A stretch of 7,266 nucleotides of DNA from contig CAKOLP010000042.1 in NCBI GenBank assembly GCA_934096025.1, positions 1-7,266 of the forward strand, given 5' to 3'. Numbering within the stretch: the first letter of the stretch is position 1; each line of letters begins with the position of its first letter. A program made the translations under genes and the position numbers. Shown here one piece after another: positions 5,818 through 7,266 of this stretch. Under the pieces are notes generated by a model. The model was not told the DNA's origin. It did no database searches and saw nothing but the letters and a program-made list of their open reading frames with translations. This DNA is from an uncultured Bacilli bacterium (GTDB lineage: Bacteria; Bacillota_I; Bacilli_A; RF39; UBA660).

Positions 5818-5846
5818 TTGATTGTTAAAAATAAATGTGTTAAAAT
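5818..5846 (+). promoter_or_regulatory. Promoter of the T-box leader / thrS operon
   Basis: TTGATT (5818-5823) and TAAAAT (5841-5846) are separated by 17 bases. TGT (5838-5840) precedes the -10, again an extended form. The predicted start near 5853 lies a dozen bases before the first base-paired segment of the T-box stem I (5865). Confidence 0.65.
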
Positions 5847-5859
5847 TTAGGTGTAAATC

Positions 5860-6048
5860 GTTAAAGGAAGACATGGCTTTTAAATATTAGTTTTAAAGAG
5901 AGTTAGTGGTTGGTGCGAACTAATAAATTAAATCAAAAGTTACTACTTTCTAGAGGGTCTAATAAACTCCGGGTAAAACCGTTATCAAAAATAAGTTAAA
6001 TGAAGGATGGTACCGTGCATATGCACTCCTTGGTGTACCATCTTTTTT
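5860..6048 (+). ncRNA. T-box riboswitch, threonine-specific (specifier ACU), controlling thrS
   Basis: This leader RNA senses uncharged tRNA-Thr. AGGAAG (5865-5870) pairs with CTTTCT (5946-5951) as the base of stem I. ACT (5942-5944) followed by A sits just 5' of that strand, the normal place of the specifier codon, and reads Thr. AGAGAG (5897-5902) and GGTTGGTGCGAACT (5908-5921) are the conserved distal stem I elements. CGGGTAAAACCG followed by TTATC (from 5970) is the stem III region. The T-box sequence TGGTACC (6008-6014) is bulged between AAGGA/TCCTT (6003-6007/6027-6031) and GTGC/GCAC (6015-6018/6023-6026) in the antiterminator. UGGU would pair with a tRNA ending ACCA. The competing terminator pairs GATGGTAC (6006-6013) with GTACCATC (6035-6042) before six T residues (6043-6048). 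Low charged tRNA-Thr should therefore switch the downstream genes on. The 5' limit is approximate. Confidence 0.93.
6006..6048 (+). terminator. Regulated terminator of the T-box
   Basis: GATGGTAC (6006-6013) and GTACCATC (6035-6042) form a perfect 8-bp stem, followed by TTTTTT (6043-6048). The small GTGC-ATAT-GCAC hairpin can remain folded inside. Forming this stem hides the UGGU that reads the tRNA end, so tRNA binding and termination exclude each other. Confidence 0.85.
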
Positions 6049-6063
6049 AGTGGGAGTATGATT

Positions 6064-6243
6064 GTGGAAAAAGAAATGAATGATTGTCGTATTAGAATGT
6101 TGGAATTGTTAAGTAAAATAAGGACAACGCAGCTAAGTAATGCTGAGGTAAAAGCATTAGAAAATGAGTATAATGCTCTTAAAACAAAATATAGTAAACT
6201 ATTATTGCAGACTAAATTAAATGAAAGAAAGAAAGGAAGATAA
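6064..6243 (+). CDS. Small helical protein (59 residues) between the T-box and thrS
   Basis: GTG 6064 is preferred because GGGAG (6052-6056) lies 7 bases upstream; ATG 6058 is only one base from that site. ATG 6076 lacks a good site. The frame is open further upstream, but that part is the T-box RNA and is not coding. The protein is charged and predicted helical throughout: RMLELLSKIRTTQLSNAEVKALENEY, then ALKTKYSKLLLQ and a basic tail NERKKGR. It probably forms a helical hairpin. I do not recognise it, and it does not resemble the missing TGS domain of ThrRS. Its TAA is only two bases before the thrS ATG, and the thrS ribosome site AAAGGA (6232-6237) lies inside its last codons, so the two are co-transcribed and probably translationally coupled. 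Being so short, it could be a leader-type ORF serving thrS translation. Confidence 0.6.
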   Translation: MEKEMNDCRIRMLELLSKIRTTQLSNAEVKALENEYNALKTKYSKLLLQTKLNERKKGR

Positions 6244-6245
6244 AA

Positions 6246-7266
6246 ATGATAAATATTAAAGAAAATGAAAAACTAAATGTACTTAATCACTCATGTGCCC
6301 ACTTAATGGCTAATGCAGTTAAAAACTTATATCCAGATGCTAAATTTTGGGTTGGACCTGTAATTGAAGAAGGATTTTATTATGACATAGATTTAGGTAG
6401 TGAAACTTTAACAGAAGAAGATTTACCAAAAATTGAAAAGGAAATGAAACATCTTTCTAAGGATAATAAAAGAATCGTTCGAAAGGAATTAACTAAAGAA
6501 GAAGCATTAGATATGTTTGCTGAAGATCCTTATAAGATTGATTTAATTGAAAATATGGATAGTGATGCAGTTATTTCTTGTTATACTCAAGGGAACTTTA
6601 CTGATTTATGTCGGGGGCCTCATGTTGAAGCTACAAAAGAAGTTAAATATTTTAAACTTCTTAAAGTTAGTGGGGCTTATTGGAAAAATGATGCTAAAAA
6701 TAAAGTGCTTCAAAGAATATATGGAGTATGCTTTGATACTGAAGAAGCTTTAAATAAGCATTTAGAAGAACTAGAAGAAGCAAAGCTAAGAGATCATAGA
6801 AAAATAGGTAAAGACTTAGGAATATTTATGTTTGCCGATTTAGTTGGTAAAGGATTACCTTTGTGGTTGCCAAATGGCTTTATATTAAGAAAGAATCTTG
6901 TTGATTATATAACTGATAAAGAATTAAAATTAGGATATAAGCATGTATTTACGCCATCTTTAGGAAATGTAGAACTTTATAAGACAAGTGGTCATTGGGA
7001 TCACTACAAAGAAGATATGTTTCCAGCTATGACACTTGATGATGAAGCATATGTTTTAAGGCCTATGAACTGTCCACATCATATGATGATTTATAAAAAC
7101 TTCTTACATTCTTACCGGGATTTACCACTTCGTTTAGCGGAAGTTGCTAATGATTTTAGATATGAAGCTAGTGGAGCTTGTTGTGGTATAGAAAGAACAA
7201 GAGCTTTTACGCAAAATGATTCCCATATTTTCTGTACAAAAGAACAAATTGCCACAGAAGTACAAG
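6246..7266 (+). CDS. thrS: Threonyl-tRNA synthetase lacking the TGS domain (3' end outside window)
   Basis: ThrRS attaches Thr to tRNA-Thr in the cytosol and removes mis-attached Ser. The first 340 residues are present and the frame is open at 7266. ATG 6246 has AAAGGA (6232-6237) 8 bases upstream. The protein starts almost directly at the editing domain: HSCAH (15-19) and CRGPH (122-126) provide the metal-type editing residues HxxxH and CxxxH. GAYWKNDAKNKVLQRIYG (143-160) and RDHRKIGKDLGIF (182-194) are family landmarks. In the class II catalytic core, LRPMNCPHH has the zinc ligand Cys276. The motif 2 region FRYEASG (304-310) through RAFTQND has Arg305 and Glu307, and the second zinc ligand is His327 in NDSH. 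The third ligand, motif 3 and the anticodon domain lie beyond the window. About 60 N-terminal residues that form TGS in E. coli and Bacillus enzymes are absent. Expression is under the threonine T-box. Confidence 0.95.
   Translation, partial: MINIKENEKLNVLNHSCAHLMANAVKNLYPDAKFWVGPVIEEGFYYDIDLGSETLTEEDLPKIEKEMKHLSKDNKRIVRKELTKEEALDMFAEDPYKIDLIENMDSDAVISCYTQGNFTDLCRGPHVEATKEVKYFKLLKVSGAYWKNDAKNKVLQRIYGVCFDTEEALNKHLEELEEAKLRDHRKIGKDLGIFMFADLVGKGLPLWLPNGFILRKNLVDYITDKELKLGYKHVFTPSLGNVELYKTSGHWDHYKEDMFPAMTLDDEAYVLRPMNCPHHMMIYKNFLHSYRDLPLRLAEVANDFRYEASGACCGIERTRAFTQNDSHIFCTKEQIATEVQ

Noticed and set aside
6007..6063. N-terminal extension of the small gene before thrS
   Set aside because: These bases form the T-box antiterminator and terminator. 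The good ribosome site GGGAG (6052-6056) lies after them, so translation starts at 6064.
6547..6753. Open frame of 68 codons on the plus strand
   Set aside because: It is an alternative frame within thrS, whose own frame is clearly the ThrRS editing domain here.
1..7266. CRISPR array, insertion sequence, phage or toxin-antitoxin genes
   Set aside because: No spaced direct repeats, terminal inverted repeats, transposase motifs or paired small toxin/antitoxin genes could be found by eye on either strand.

Overview
The window is an AT-rich bacterial chromosome segment that reads with the standard bacterial code: Trp is TGG, and TGA ends the genes at 4325-4327 and 5137-5139. A DivIVA tail, a T-box leader, AGGAGG/GGTGAT Shine-Dalgarno sites, frequent TTG/GTG starts and extended -10 promoters (TGATATAAT type) point to a low-GC Firmicute. 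A Bacilli-related or small-genome gut lineage is my guess. The ThrRS lacking its N-terminal TGS domain is reminiscent of mycoplasma-type enzymes, but TGA is not recoded here.

Left part (1-2715): the 3' end of divIVA with its terminator, then a separately promoted 751-residue protein. That protein has a MoxR-like AAA+ module at its N-terminus, in which Walker A is intact but Walker B, sensor 1 and the arginine pair look degenerate. About 480 residues that I cannot assign follow. A long, nearly symmetric hairpin ends this gene and the convergent small membrane-protein gene.

Middle (2696-4534): the small two-helix membrane protein on the minus strand is divergent from a membrane-anchored SH3b plus Ig-like protein. 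Next come an unrecognised 183-residue protein with strong expression signals, and a solitary minus-strand tRNA-Lys(CUU) with its own promoter and terminator.

Right part (4671-7266): an unrecognised 144-residue protein is translationally coupled (ATGA overlap) to deoC, whose product carries a cysteine-rich tail. A threonine T-box riboswitch with specifier ACU then controls a 59-residue helical protein and thrS, which runs off the window. The antiterminator and terminator folds can both be drawn and are mutually exclusive.

Most of the window is ordinary housekeeping sequence with short, separately promoted units. I see no CRISPR array, insertion sequence, phage gene or defence cassette. The least explained item is the MoxR-like protein at 428-2683, followed by the unknown genes at 3776, 4705 and 6064.
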